A DNA stretch of 64,000 nucleotides from assembly GCF_024436415.1 (NCBI RefSeq), contig NZ_JAFMZQ010000001.1:2852001-2916000 (forward strand), in the 5' to 3' direction. This document shows positions 18,318-26,694 of the stretch, in pieces. A model generated the notes under the pieces. It worked only from the letters and a program-made list of their open reading frames with translations, did no database searches and was not told the origin of the DNA. Numbering within the stretch: position 1 is the first letter of the stretch; the number at the start of each line of letters is the position of its first letter. The translations under genes and the position numbers were made by a program. The DNA is from Pedobacter deserti. Its GTDB lineage: Bacteria > Bacteroidota > Bacteroidia > Sphingobacteriales > Sphingobacteriaceae.

Positions 18318-19088
18318 CTACTTCCGACCTGCCATTTGTATCATTCGCTGCGCGAGTTCCTTGCCTAGGTAGCGATCTATGGCACCGTGTACAAGGTATA
18401 AAACCGGGGTCATGAGGATGGCGACGATAAATTTATAGGTATAGTTGACCAGGCCGATCGCAGCGACCATCTGCCAGCTCCACTGGTATTGCGGATTCAG
18501 GTAAAAAGCGATAAATATAACAACAAAGCTGTCGATAAACTGGGAAACAAGCGTAGAGCCGGTAGCCCGCAGCCACAGGTTATTTTCGCCTGTGAGGCGT
18601 TTGATCCGGTGGAAGATCAGCACATCGGCAATCTGGCCAACAATAAAGGCGATAATGGAGCCGACAATAATCCACATGCCCTGGCCGAATATCCCTGCGA
18701 AAGCGTTATTCATATTGAGCGCCTCTCCGTTAACCTGCTGGTTTACCCAGAAATCGGATGGTGTAAGCTGCATGGCGCCGCCAACTACAATAAAGGCGTA
18801 CGCGATCAGCGTAGCGGTAAGCAGGGAAAGGAACCTAACCTGCCTGATGCCATAATATTCGTTGATGATGTCGGTCATGATGAAAATGAGCGGCCAGGTG
18901 AGTACGCCGGCCGACATATTGAAAGACAAATTGGGAACGCCAAGCAGGTTGATATTGAACTGACTGATGCCCAGCGAGCCTTCTACCGTAAATATTTTAA
19001 CGCCGATAAATTCGGACAGGACTGCGTTGGCAACGAAGAAGCTGCCCAGCATCAGCAAAAGCCTGCTCTCTTTGGTCTTTGAACTCAT
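18318..19088 (-). CDS. yhhQ: queuosine precursor transporter (YhhQ/QPTR family)
   Basis: The product of about 256 residues has six or more hydrophobic helices and the conserved features of the VUT/YhhQ family: an early LLLMLGSFFVANAVLSEFIG segment, ITD-like MTDIINEYYG, and IIAFIVGQIADVLIFHRI. These inner-membrane proteins import queuosine precursors such as preQ0/preQ1. ATG at 19088 is chosen, because a longer TTG/ATG extension would run over the divergent aminotransferase start at 19134 and its promoter. A queuosine biosynthesis gene (queE) lies 7 kb away, so the organism may combine synthesis with salvage. Confidence 0.9.
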   Translation of the reverse strand: MSSKTKESRLLLMLGSFFVANAVLSEFIGVKIFTVEGSLGISQFNINLLGVPNLSFNMSAGVLTWPLIFIMTDIINEYYGIRQVRFLSLLTATLIAYAFIVVGGAMQLTPSDFWVNQQVNGEALNMNNAFAGIFGQGMWIIVGSIIAFIVGQIADVLIFHRIKRLTGENNLWLRATGSTLVSQFIDSFVVIFIAFYLNPQYQWSWQMVAAIGLVNYTYKFIVAILMTPVLYLVHGAIDRYLGKELAQRMIQMAGRK

Positions 19089-19095
19089 ACGAAGG

Positions 19096-19126
19096 TTGAA
19101 ATTATTAAATAAATCTGATATTTTCG
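19096..19126 (+). promoter_or_regulatory. promoter of the aminotransferase operon
   Basis: TTG at 19096-19098, a 20-base spacer and TATTTTCG at 19119-19126 fit the Bacteroidota -33/-7 pattern (TTG, 19-21 bases, TAnnTTTG) with one mismatch. The ATG follows 7 bases later at 19134, giving a very short leader. Confidence 0.55.
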
Positions 19127-19133
19127 CCCTTAC

Positions 19134-20279
19134 ATGATATCTATACAATCGAAGCTACCCGGCGTTGGCACAACGGTGTTTACGACCATGTCTAAGCTTG
19201 CCGGGCAACATAATGCCATTAATCTTTCCCAGGGTTTTCCTGATTTTGACTGCGACCCTGCGCTGATAGAAGCGGTTAGCGAGGCTATGCGCTCAGGAAT
19301 GAACCAATATGCCCCTATGACGGGCTTGCCGGTGCTCCGGGAACTGATCGCCGAGAAAACTAAAAATCTGTACGGCGCCTCATATAATCCCGAAACTGAG
19401 ATCACGGTAACGGCGGGCGGTACCCAGGCCATATTTACGGCGCTAAGCGCCTGCATAAGCGCGGGCGATGAGGTGATCATCTTTGAACCGGCCTACGATG
19501 CTTATGCCCCCGCTGTGCGGCTGCTCGGCGGTTTGGTGAAGCCTTACGAGCTGGCTCCGCCAAACTATGAGATCGACTGGGATATGGTGAAAAAGCTGTT
19601 CAGCGCAAATACGCGGATGATTATTTTGAACTCCCCGCAAAATCCCTCAGGTAAAATGCTGAGTGAAGCTGACATACAGGAGCTCATTAAGCTGACACGG
19701 AACACCGATGTGCTGATTCTGAGTGATGAAGTGTATGAACATATCGTTTTTGACGGGAACGTGCACGAAAGTGTTTGTCGCCACCCCGAATTGCAGGAAC
19801 GTAGCTTTGTAATTGCTTCCTTTGGCAAATTACTGCATACGACCGGCTGGAAAATGGGCTACTGCCTGGCCCCTGCTGGACTCACCAAGGAGTTCAGGAA
19901 GGTGCACCAGTTTAATGTATTTAGTGTGAACACCCCAATGCAGGCCGGTGTTGCAAAATACCTCGCCAACCCGGAAAGTTACCTGGGGTTGTCAGCTTTC
20001 TTTCAGGAGAAGCGCGACCTGTTCCGGCGCCTGATGTCGGAAACTAAATTTAAATTACTACCTTGTGAGGGGTCTTACTTCCAGTGCGTTAGTTACCGGC
20101 ATTTTAGTGAGGAGAAAGATACAGAGATTGCGGAGCGATTGATTACTGACTTTGGCGTGGCGTCCATCCCTGTTTCTGCATTTTATACCAAACGTACGGA
20201 TCATGGTATTTTGCGCTTTTGTTTTGCGAAAAGGCAAGATACCCTGGAAAAGGCCGTTGAAAGGTTAATGAAATTATAG
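19134..20279 (+). CDS. methionine/glutamine-type aminotransferase (YbdL-like, class I PLP)
   Basis: The 381-residue fold-type I aminotransferase shows the class I landmarks INLSQGFPDFDCDP, NQYAPMTGLPVLRELI, TAGGTQAIFTALSA, the NSPQNPSGKM loop, SDEVYEHIVFD and the PLP-binding Lys in SFGKLLHTTGWKMGY. The pattern is closest to YbdL/MtnE and kynurenine/glutamine transaminases, which aminate 2-oxo acids such as 4-methylthio-2-oxobutanoate, often with Gln as donor. An omega-amidase-type nitrilase gene follows after 11 bases. That pairing supports a glutamine transaminase role, since the amidase removes the 2-oxoglutaramate by-product. Exact substrate remains inferred. Confidence 0.9.
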   Translation: MISIQSKLPGVGTTVFTTMSKLAGQHNAINLSQGFPDFDCDPALIEAVSEAMRSGMNQYAPMTGLPVLRELIAEKTKNLYGASYNPETEITVTAGGTQAIFTALSACISAGDEVIIFEPAYDAYAPAVRLLGGLVKPYELAPPNYEIDWDMVKKLFSANTRMIILNSPQNPSGKMLSEADIQELIKLTRNTDVLILSDEVYEHIVFDGNVHESVCRHPELQERSFVIASFGKLLHTTGWKMGYCLAPAGLTKEFRKVHQFNVFSVNTPMQAGVAKYLANPESYLGLSAFFQEKRDLFRRLMSETKFKLLPCEGSYFQCVSYRHFSEEKDTEIAERLITDFGVASIPVSAFYTKRTDHGILRFCFAKRQDTLEKAVERLMKL

Positions 20280-20290
20280 CCCATCTTGAT

Positions 20291-21094
20291 ATGGAACAAA
20301 TCAGTAAATCCGGTATCAGCAATTTAAAGATCACTATTTTCCAGGCTTATCTTTTCTGGGAAAACGTGGATAAAAACCTCCAGAATTTAAGTCTCCGGCT
20401 CTCCATGGGCATCAAGGAAAAAACAGACCTGATTGTTTTGCCAGAGATGTTCAATACGGGCTTTAGCATGAATGCTGAGGCTCTAGCCGAAGAAATGGAT
20501 GGTAAAACCATGAAATGGATGGCAGACACGGCGGTGAAGTATGATTGTGCAGTAGCGGGGAGTCTGATTATTAAAGAAGGGGGCAACTACTTTAACCGGC
20601 TGATCTGGATGTTGCCCGGTGGCAGTTACAGCCCGTACGATAAACGCCATTTGTTCAGTCTGGGTGGCGAAGATGCGAGATATACCCCGGGAAATGAAAA
20701 GGTGATTGTAAATCTGAAAGGCTGGAACATCCGACTGGCCATTTGCTACGATCTGCGTTTCCCGGTATGGCTGCGCAACCAGAACGGGGAGTATGATGCT
20801 CTGCTGATCATTGCCAGCTGGCCGGATAAGCGGTCGGCCCACTGGAATGCGCTGATTCCTGCGCGCGCAATAGAAAACCAGTCTTATGTGATTGCGGCTA
20901 ACCGGGTGGGCCACGACGGAAATGAAATGTACCACAGCGGGCACTCCCAATGCATCGACCCGATGGGAAAAACGGTATACTACAAACCGGAGGATGAAGA
21001 TTTGTACACATTCAGCATCAGCTACGAAGAGCTGATCAAGACCCGGGAAAGTTTTCCATTTCTGCAGGACGCAGACAAGTTTAAAATGTTGTAG
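20291..21094 (+). CDS. omega-amidase-type nitrilase (YafV-like)
   Basis: The 267-residue protein belongs to the carbon-nitrogen hydrolase family. The triad is Glu52 (LPEMFNTGFS), Lys118 (PYDKRHLFSLGGE) and Cys152 (ICYDLRFPVW). The FNTGFSM and DKRHLF motifs are those of YafV/Nit2-like omega-amidases, which hydrolyse 2-oxoglutaramate and 2-oxosuccinamate. It lies 11 bases after a glutamine-type aminotransferase and 1 base before the asparaginase gene, so the three are translated together. The pairing with a transaminase is the functional logic known as the glutaminase II route. Confidence 0.92.
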   Translation: MEQISKSGISNLKITIFQAYLFWENVDKNLQNLSLRLSMGIKEKTDLIVLPEMFNTGFSMNAEALAEEMDGKTMKWMADTAVKYDCAVAGSLIIKEGGNYFNRLIWMLPGGSYSPYDKRHLFSLGGEDARYTPGNEKVIVNLKGWNIRLAICYDLRFPVWLRNQNGEYDALLIIASWPDKRSAHWNALIPARAIENQSYVIAANRVGHDGNEMYHSGHSQCIDPMGKTVYYKPEDEDLYTFSISYEELIKTRESFPFLQDADKFKML

Positions 21095-21095
21095 T

Positions 21096-22130
21096 ATGTT
21101 TGACAGAAGAAAATTTCTTAAAGCCTCGGCACTTTCTGCTGCGTTTGCTGGCGTTGGCCAGACCAAAGCCGGCAATATCGTGGCGGGCATGGCAAACGGG
21201 ATTGAGCCGGTGGTGATCTCAACATGGGATTTCGGTATTCCGGCCAACCAAGCGGCATGGAAGGTGTTGGCGGCCGGAGGCAGGGCACTCGACGCTGTGG
21301 AACAGGGTGTGCGTGTTCCGGAGGCAGACCCGAAGGTTCAGACGGTTGGCTACGGTGGCTTTCCTGATCGGGACGGGCGGGTAACGCTTGATTCTTGCAT
21401 CATGGATGAATTCGGCAATTGCGGTTCAGTTGCGGGTATGGAACATATTATGCATCCGATCAGCGTGGCTCGCATGGTGATGGAAAAGACGCCTCATGTG
21501 ATGCTTGTTGGGGATGGAGCCCTGCAATTTGCGCTGGAGAATGGCTTTGAAAAGGTGAATCTCCTTACGCCTGAATCGGAAAAGGCCTGGAAAGAATGGC
21601 TTAAAACGGCGAAATACTCGCCCGTAATGAATATAGAAAACAGGTCTTATGACAAGCTTGCCCCAAAAAAACTACCGGGCAACCAGTATAATCACGATAC
21701 GATAGGTATGCTGGCATTGGATGCGAAGGGCAATTTGTCGGGCGCCTGCACGACCAGTGGTATGGCGTTTAAACTTCACGGACGTGTGGGCGACAGCCCT
21801 ATAATAGGTGCCGGGTTGTATGTCGATAATGAAGTTGGCGGCGCTACCTCTACGGGCGTAGGTGAAGAGGTGATCAGGAACGTGGGCAGCTTTCTGGTGG
21901 TGGAACTGATGCGACAGGGATATCCGCCGGAGGCGGCCTGTAAAGAGGCTGTGATGCGGATCATCAGAAAGAAGCCAGAAACGGCAAAGCAGATCCAGGT
22001 GGGCTTTCTGGCACTTAATAAGAAGGGCGAATATGGCGCCTATGCTATTCAAAAGGGTTTCAGTTATGCGGTTTGTAACAAACAGCGGAATGACCTGCTG
22101 GTGGACGGAAAAAGCTATTACAACTCATGA
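21096..22130 (+). CDS. Tat-exported N4-(beta-N-acetylglucosaminyl)-L-asparaginase (Ntn hydrolase)
   Basis: The 344-residue product is a family-2 asparaginase (glycosylasparaginase). It should self-cleave before Thr202 (NHDTIGMLALD), exposing the nucleophile; GRVGDSPIIGAGLYVDN and the later TSTGVGEEVIR are substrate-pocket motifs. The N-terminus carries a twin-arginine signal (DRRKFLKASALSAAFAG), so it is likely exported folded to the periplasm. It would cleave the GlcNAc-Asn bond of glycoasparagines or hydrolyse Asn or beta-aspartyl peptides. It starts 1 base after the omega-amidase gene and overlaps cutC by 4 bases. Confidence 0.93.
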   Translation: MFDRRKFLKASALSAAFAGVGQTKAGNIVAGMANGIEPVVISTWDFGIPANQAAWKVLAAGGRALDAVEQGVRVPEADPKVQTVGYGGFPDRDGRVTLDSCIMDEFGNCGSVAGMEHIMHPISVARMVMEKTPHVMLVGDGALQFALENGFEKVNLLTPESEKAWKEWLKTAKYSPVMNIENRSYDKLAPKKLPGNQYNHDTIGMLALDAKGNLSGACTTSGMAFKLHGRVGDSPIIGAGLYVDNEVGGATSTGVGEEVIRNVGSFLVVELMRQGYPPEAACKEAVMRIIRKKPETAKQIQVGFLALNKKGEYGAYAIQKGFSYAVCNKQRNDLLVDGKSYYNS

Positions 22131-22867
22131 TTAATATGGAGGTTTGCGCCAATTCGCTGCGTTCGGCACTTGAGGCACAGCAAGGTGGTGCAGTGCGCGT
22201 GGAGTTGTGTGACAACCTACCTGAGGGTGGCACCACCCCCAGTTATGCGCAAATTAAACTGGCTCGGCAACTTCTGAATATCCAGGTATACCCAATTATC
22301 AGGCCGCGTGGTGGCGACTTTCTGTATACCGATCTGGAGTTTGAAATCATGAAGGAGGACATTCTTCAGTGCAAAGCACTCGGCTGCGACGGGGTTGTGA
22401 TCGGGATCCTACACACGGATGGCACTGTGGATAAAGCGCGTTGTGCGGAACTCATAGGGTTGGCTGGTTCGATGGGCGTTACGTTTCACAGGGCTTTCGA
22501 CATGACCAGGGACCTGTTTGAAGCCATGGACGACATCATTGAACTGGGCTGCGAACGCATTTTGACCTCGGGTGGAAAAGCCTCTGCTGTGGAAGGAGCT
22601 GATACCATATCAGAATTGGTCCGCCTATCGGCAGGGCGGATTAGCATCATGCCTGGCGCAGGTGTTAATACAACAAATATTGCCGGGCTTATTCAGCGCA
22701 CCGGCGCTCTGGAATTTCACGCATCGGCGCGGAGGCTGCAGCCTGGCGGCATGCTTTTCAGGAATGAGGGGCTGTGTATGGGGGCCGAAACAGATGAATT
22801 TAGTTACCACCTCACCGACAGTCAGTTGGTTAGCGAACTTATCCGGCTTGCCCGCGGCACTCAATAA
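22127..22867 (+). CDS. cutC: CutC family protein
   Basis: The 246-residue TIM-barrel protein has the family signatures MEVCANSLRSALEAQQGGA, RVELCDNLPEGGTTPSY, IIRPRGGDFLYTD, VTFHRAFDMT and RILTSGGKASA. CutC was named for copper homeostasis in E. coli, but its biochemical role is not settled. Its start overlaps the stop of the asparaginase gene by 4 bases, placing it last in the aminotransferase operon. A separate promoter element precedes lepA downstream. Confidence 0.94.
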   Translation: MINMEVCANSLRSALEAQQGGAVRVELCDNLPEGGTTPSYAQIKLARQLLNIQVYPIIRPRGGDFLYTDLEFEIMKEDILQCKALGCDGVVIGILHTDGTVDKARCAELIGLAGSMGVTFHRAFDMTRDLFEAMDDIIELGCERILTSGGKASAVEGADTISELVRLSAGRISIMPGAGVNTTNIAGLIQRTGALEFHASARRLQPGGMLFRNEGLCMGAETDEFSYHLTDSQLVSELIRLARGTQ

Positions 22868-22893
22868 TTCACTGAATAATTCCACCAAAACAC

Positions 22894-22901
22894 TATCTTT
22901 G
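22894..22901 (+). promoter_or_regulatory. -7 element of the lepA promoter
   Basis: The octamer TATCTTTG matches TAnnTTTG and is followed by CGCC, 8 bases before the lepA ATG at 22910. No convincing -33 TTG is present at the standard distance. Confidence 0.5.
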
Positions 22902-22909
22902 CGCCACTG

Positions 22910-24697
22910 ATGAAGCATATACGTAATTTCTGCATTATTGCACATATTGACCACGGCAAGAGCACTTTAGCCGATCGTTTACTGGAGTACACCAAAACCA
23001 TTAGTCAGCGTGAGGCTCAGGCCCAGTTGCTGGACAACATGGATCTTGAGCGTGAACGTGGTATTACCATTAAAAGTCACGCCATCCAAATGAACTATAC
23101 CGTAGATGGGCAGGAATATGTGCTGAACCTGATCGATACGCCTGGACACGTCGATTTTTCTTATGAGGTATCGCGCTCCATTGCGGCTTGCGAAGGGGCT
23201 TTGCTGATTGTAGACGCATCTCAGGGCATACAGGCGCAAACAATATCTAACCTTTATCTTGCCCTGGAGCATGATCTGGAAATTATTCCGGTCCTGAACA
23301 AGATGGATCTTCCCGGTGCTATGCCAGAAGAGGTTAAGGATCAGATTATCGACCTGATAGGCTGCAAACGTGAGGAAATTATCCCTGCCTCGGGTAAGAC
23401 CGGAATGGGCATCCCGGATATCCTTCAGGCGATCATAGATCGTGTACCTGCTCCGGTAGGTGATCCCGAAGCGCCGCTGCAGGCGCTGATTTTCGACTCT
23501 GTGTTTAACCCGTTCAGGGGGATCATCGCTTATTATAAAGTGGTGAACGGAGAGATCAAAAAGAATGACAAAGTAAAGTTCATCAACACCGGCAAACAAT
23601 ATATTGCTGATGAGGTAGGTATTCTTAAGCTGGATATGGCGCCGCGGAATTCGGTGAAGACCGGAGACGTAGGCTATATTATCTCGGGTATTAAGGAAGC
23701 ACGCGAGGTAAAGGTTGGTGATACGATCACTACCGTAGACAGGCCCTCCCCAGAATCTATACAGGGCTTTGAGGAAGTTAAGCCTATGGTATTCGCGGGG
23801 ATTTATCCGGTTGATACAGACGAGTTTGAGGAACTCAGGGAGGCCATGCACAAGTTGCAGCTTAACGACGCCTCCATTGTGTTTGAACCGGAAAGTTCTG
23901 CTGCTCTTGGTTTCGGCTTCCGTTGCGGATTCCTTGGAATGCTGCATATGGAGATTATTCAGGAGCGTCTGGAGCGGGAGTTTGGAATGACGGTTATAAC
24001 GACAGTACCAAACGTTTCGTATATAGCGAAGACTACCAAGGGTGTGGAGACCGTAGTAAATAATCCTTCGGATTTGCCTGACCCGAGTAAACTTGATTCT
24101 GTTGAAGAACCTTTTATCAAAGCGAACATCATTACTAAGGCAGAGTTTGTTGGACCGGTAATGTCGCTCTGTATTCAGAAAAGAGGGATTATTATCAACC
24201 AGTCTTATCTCACGTCTGACCGGGTGGAGCTCGTGTTTGAGATGCCGATGGGTGAGATCGTATTTGATTTTTATGATAAGCTCAAGACGATTTCCAGAGG
24301 GTATGCGTCGTTCGACTACCACCAGATAGGTTACCGTAAGTCAGACCTGGTACGATTGGATATGCTGCTCAATGAGGAACCTGTGGACGCTTTGTCTTCC
24401 CTGATCCACCGGAGCAATGCCTATGATTTCGGCAAGAAGATATGTGAAAAGCTGAAGGAACTGATTCCCAGACAGCAATTTGAAATAAAGATTCAGGCGT
24501 CGATCGGTGCTAAAGTTATAGCCCGGGAAACCTTAAGTGCCTTGCGTAAGGACGTTACCGCAAAATGTTATGGGGGGGATATTTCCAGGAAACGTAAGTT
24601 GCTTGAAAAGCAGAAACAAGGTAAAAAACGTATGCGGCAGGTTGGAAACGTAGAGATTCCACAAACCGCTTTCATGGCCGTACTCAAATTAGACTAA
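22910..24697 (+). CDS. lepA: elongation factor 4 (LepA GTPase)
   Basis: The 595-residue protein is full length for LepA. GTPase motifs are G1 AHIDHGKST (residues 11-19), G2 within [10 protein letters not shown]3 DTPGHVDF and G4 NKMDLP. Domain II, domain III, the EF-G-like domain V ([20 protein letters not shown]) and the LepA-specific C-terminal domain ([20 protein letters not shown]) follow in order. LepA binds ribosomes and affects translocation and initiation under stress. folD follows after 20 bases. Confidence 0.98.
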   Translation: MKHIRNFCIIAHIDHGKSTLADRLLEYTKTISQREAQAQLLDNMDLERERGITIKSHAIQMNYTVDGQEYVLNLIDTPGHVDFSYEVSRSIAACEGALLIVDASQGIQAQTISNLYLALEHDLEIIPVLNKMDLPGAMPEEVKDQIIDLIGCKREEIIPASGKTGMGIPDILQAIIDRVPAPVGDPEAPLQALIFDSVFNPFRGIIAYYKVVNGEIKKNDKVKFINTGKQYIADEVGILKLDMAPRNSVKTGDVGYIISGIKEAREVKVGDTITTVDRPSPESIQGFEEVKPMVFAGIYPVDTDEFEELREAMHKLQLNDASIVFEPESSAALGFGFRCGFLGMLHMEIIQERLEREFGMTVITTVPNVSYIAKTTKGVETVVNNPSDLPDPSKLDSVEEPFIKANIITKAEFVGPVMSLCIQKRGIIINQSYLTSDRVELVFEMPMGEIVFDFYDKLKTISRGYASFDYHQIGYRKSDLVRLDMLLNEEPVDALSSLIHRSNAYDFGKKICEKLKELIPRQQFEIKIQASIGAKVIARETLSALRKDVTAKCYGGDISRKRKLLEKQKQGKKRMRQVGNVEIPQTAFMAVLKLD

Positions 24698-24717
24698 TCT
24701 AAAAACCATCTGAATAT

Positions 24718-25599
24718 ATGCAGTTACTCGACGGAAAATACGTATCGGAGAAAATCAAACAGGATATTGCAACTGAAGCCGCTGAATTTTTAAATGCAAG
24801 CGGGCGCAAGCCTCACCTGGTGGCTATATTGGTTGGTCATGATGGCGGGAGTGAAACTTATGTAGCCAGCAAGATGAAGAATTGCGAGAAGGTAGGTTTC
24901 CAGTCGACCCTGGTGCGATACGATAATTCGGTTACGGAAGCGGAACTGCTTGCGAAGGTGGAAGAAATCAATCAGGACGCTGGAGTGGATGGCTTAATTG
25001 TTCAACTGCCATTACCTAAGCATATTGATCCGGAAAAGGTTACAGAGAAAATTGATCACCGGAAGGATGTAGACGGATTCCACCCGATTAACCTGGGCCG
25101 GATGATGCGGAACCTCCCCTGTTTTATTCCCGCTACGCCTTATGGGATTATGCTTATGTTGCAGTCGTATGGTATTGATACCGTAGGCAAGCACTGCGTA
25201 GTTGTTGGAAGGAGTAATATAGTTGGAAGCCCCATGAGCATCCTGATGGGTCGCAATGCGAATCCGGGCAACTGTACCGTAACGCTTACCCACAGCAAGA
25301 CGACGAATCTTAAAGAAATGTGCTTGCAGGGAGATATCCTGATTGCCGCTATCGGCAGAAAAAACTACATCACGGCAGATATGGTAAAACCTGGTGCCAT
25401 CGTAATTGATGTAGGTATGAACAGGGAAACCTCAGAAACGACTAAGTCAGGTTATAAACTGTATGGTGACGTGGATTTTGAACATGTTGCACCAATATCA
25501 TCGTGGATCACTCCTGTTCCCGGTGGCGTTGGCCTGATGACTATCGTTGGCCTGCTGAAAAACACGCTTGCTTCGGCGAAGAGAGAAATATACCAGTAA
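24718..25599 (+). CDS. folD: bifunctional methylenetetrahydrofolate dehydrogenase/cyclohydrolase
   Basis: The 293-residue product has the FolD landmarks [18 protein letters not shown] (catalytic Lys in the YxxxK pattern), the [12 protein letters not shown] block, [12 protein letters not shown], and the Rossmann NADP site [14 protein letters not shown], ending with [11 protein letters not shown]. It interconverts 5,10-methylene-THF and 10-formyl-THF in one-carbon metabolism in the cytoplasm. It follows lepA by 20 bases and is convergent with the Rieske gene, the two stops being about 10 bases apart. Confidence 0.97.
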   Translation: MQLLDGKYVSEKIKQDIATEAAEFLNASGRKPHLVAILVGHDGGSETYVASKMKNCEKVGFQSTLVRYDNSVTEAELLAKVEEINQDAGVDGLIVQLPLPKHIDPEKVTEKIDHRKDVDGFHPINLGRMMRNLPCFIPATPYGIMLMLQSYGIDTVGKHCVVVGRSNIVGSPMSILMGRNANPGNCTVTLTHSKTTNLKEMCLQGDILIAAIGRKNYITADMVKPGAIVIDVGMNRETSETTKSGYKLYGDVDFEHVAPISSWITPVPGGVGLMTIVGLLKNTLASAKREIYQ

Positions 25600-25609
25600 G
25601 CTTTTCGGG

Positions 25610-25942
25610 TTAGCCGAACAGCTTTCCCCAGAAACCTTGCTCAATGCCTACAAACAAGCCTTCGGGTCTGACTTCTATCGGATATATTCGTATATAGTCG
25701 CCCTGGCCAGCCGCACCCCTCCCTGTATCCAGATTATACTCCCAGCGGTGTATAGGGCAAATCAGATGACCATTACGGCACCAGCCTCCGCTTAAGATAC
25801 CTCCGGCGTGCGGACACTGGTTTTGTACAACATAGAGCTGGCCCTGATGTCTGGCAAGGCATAACTTCTTGCCGTCGATTTGTATCTGCTTTACAAACTC
25901 GCCCTCAGGGAGTTCAGTATCTAACTTATGCCACTTGATCAT
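25610..25942 (-). CDS. small Rieske [2Fe-2S] protein
   Basis: The 110-residue product is a stand-alone Rieske domain. Ligands are the CPH motif (NQCPHAGG, about residues 43-45) and CPIH (about 62-65), separated by 16 residues. It has no membrane helix or signal and resembles the ferredoxin subunits of NirD/BphA3 type. It would carry electrons for an oxygenase or reductase, but no such partner is adjacent: folD is convergent and queE divergent. The partner enzyme is unknown. Confidence 0.9.
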   Translation of the reverse strand: MIKWHKLDTELPEGEFVKQIQIDGKKLCLARHQGQLYVVQNQCPHAGGILSGGWCRNGHLICPIHRWEYNLDTGRGAAGQGDYIRIYPIEVRPEGLFVGIEQGFWGKLFG

Positions 25943-26017
25943 TGGGATGCTTCTTCATTGATTGGTCATTAAAGCATGCTCAATATAGCGATTTGCGTTT
26001 TGCTTGTTTTATTTATT

Positions 26018-26025
26018 TAACTTTG
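26018..26025 (+). promoter_or_regulatory. -7 element of the queE promoter
   Basis: TAACTTTG matches TAnnTTTG; a TTG at 25993-25995 lies 22 bases upstream, slightly longer than the usual spacing. The queE ATG is 11 bases downstream, so the leader would be a few bases. Confidence 0.5.
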
Positions 26026-26036
26026 CGCCCTCAGTT

Positions 26037-26660
26037 ATGGCACACCACATTCCGGACGACGGCACTTGGCTTCCCTTGATGGAAGAATTTTACACGATAC
26101 AAGGTGAAGGTTTCAACACCGGAAAGGCGGCGTACTTTATCCGCCTTGGCGGATGCGACGTGGGTTGCCACTGGTGTGACGTTAAGGAAAGCTGGGATGC
26201 AGAACTGCATCCGCTGACCCACGCGGATGCGATCGTTGAAAAGGCAGCCGGGTATCCAGGAAAAGCTGTGGTAATAACGGGCGGGGAACCGCTTATCTAT
26301 AACTTAAATTACCTTACTTCGGAACTTCAGAAAAGAGGTATAAAGACCTTCATCGAGACTTCGGGTGCCTATCCACTGTCAGGTTACTGGGACTGGATTT
26401 GCTTGTCGCCCAAGAAATTTAAAGCGCCGCGACCTGACATTACCCCTTTTGCAAATGAGCTTAAAGTTATTGTATTTAATAAAAGTGACTTCATATGGGC
26501 AGAGCAGTATGCCGAGACCGTATCTAAAGACTGTAAGCTTTACCTGCAGCCCGAATGGTCGAAATCTAAAGTTGTGACACCCCTGATTATCGATTATGTG
26601 ATGGCGAATCCTAAGTGGGAGATTTCCCTGCAAACGCATAAATATTTAAATATTCCGTAG
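26037..26660 (+). CDS. queE: 7-carboxy-7-deazaguanine synthase
   Basis: The product of about 207 residues is a minimal radical SAM enzyme. The cluster motif is CDVGCHWCD (CxxxCxxC) within FIRLGGCDVGCHWCDVKESW, and VVITGGEPLIYN is the SAM-binding GGE motif. The opening MEEFYTIQGEGFNTGKAAYF is the QueE substrate-binding signature. It converts 6-carboxytetrahydropterin into CDG in the queuosine pathway. ATG at 26037 is chosen; a TTG at 26004 would overlap the promoter. The other queuosine synthesis genes are not in the window. Confidence 0.95.
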   Translation: MAHHIPDDGTWLPLMEEFYTIQGEGFNTGKAAYFIRLGGCDVGCHWCDVKESWDAELHPLTHADAIVEKAAGYPGKAVVITGGEPLIYNLNYLTSELQKRGIKTFIETSGAYPLSGYWDWICLSPKKFKAPRPDITPFANELKVIVFNKSDFIWAEQYAETVSKDCKLYLQPEWSKSKVVTPLIIDYVMANPKWEISLQTHKYLNIP

Positions 26661-26694
26661 GCATTAAGCCATTTTATAGCGATATTTATTCTGC

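Noticed and set aside
22979..24322. 447-codon open frame antisense to lepA
   Set aside because: It lies wholly within the conserved lepA gene and its Arg/His-rich translation shows no known motif; long antisense frames are common opposite conserved genes with this codon usage.
25598..25624. Terminator between convergent folD and the Rieske gene
   Set aside because: Only short 4-5 bp stems with mismatches and no T-tract on either side; too weak to call.
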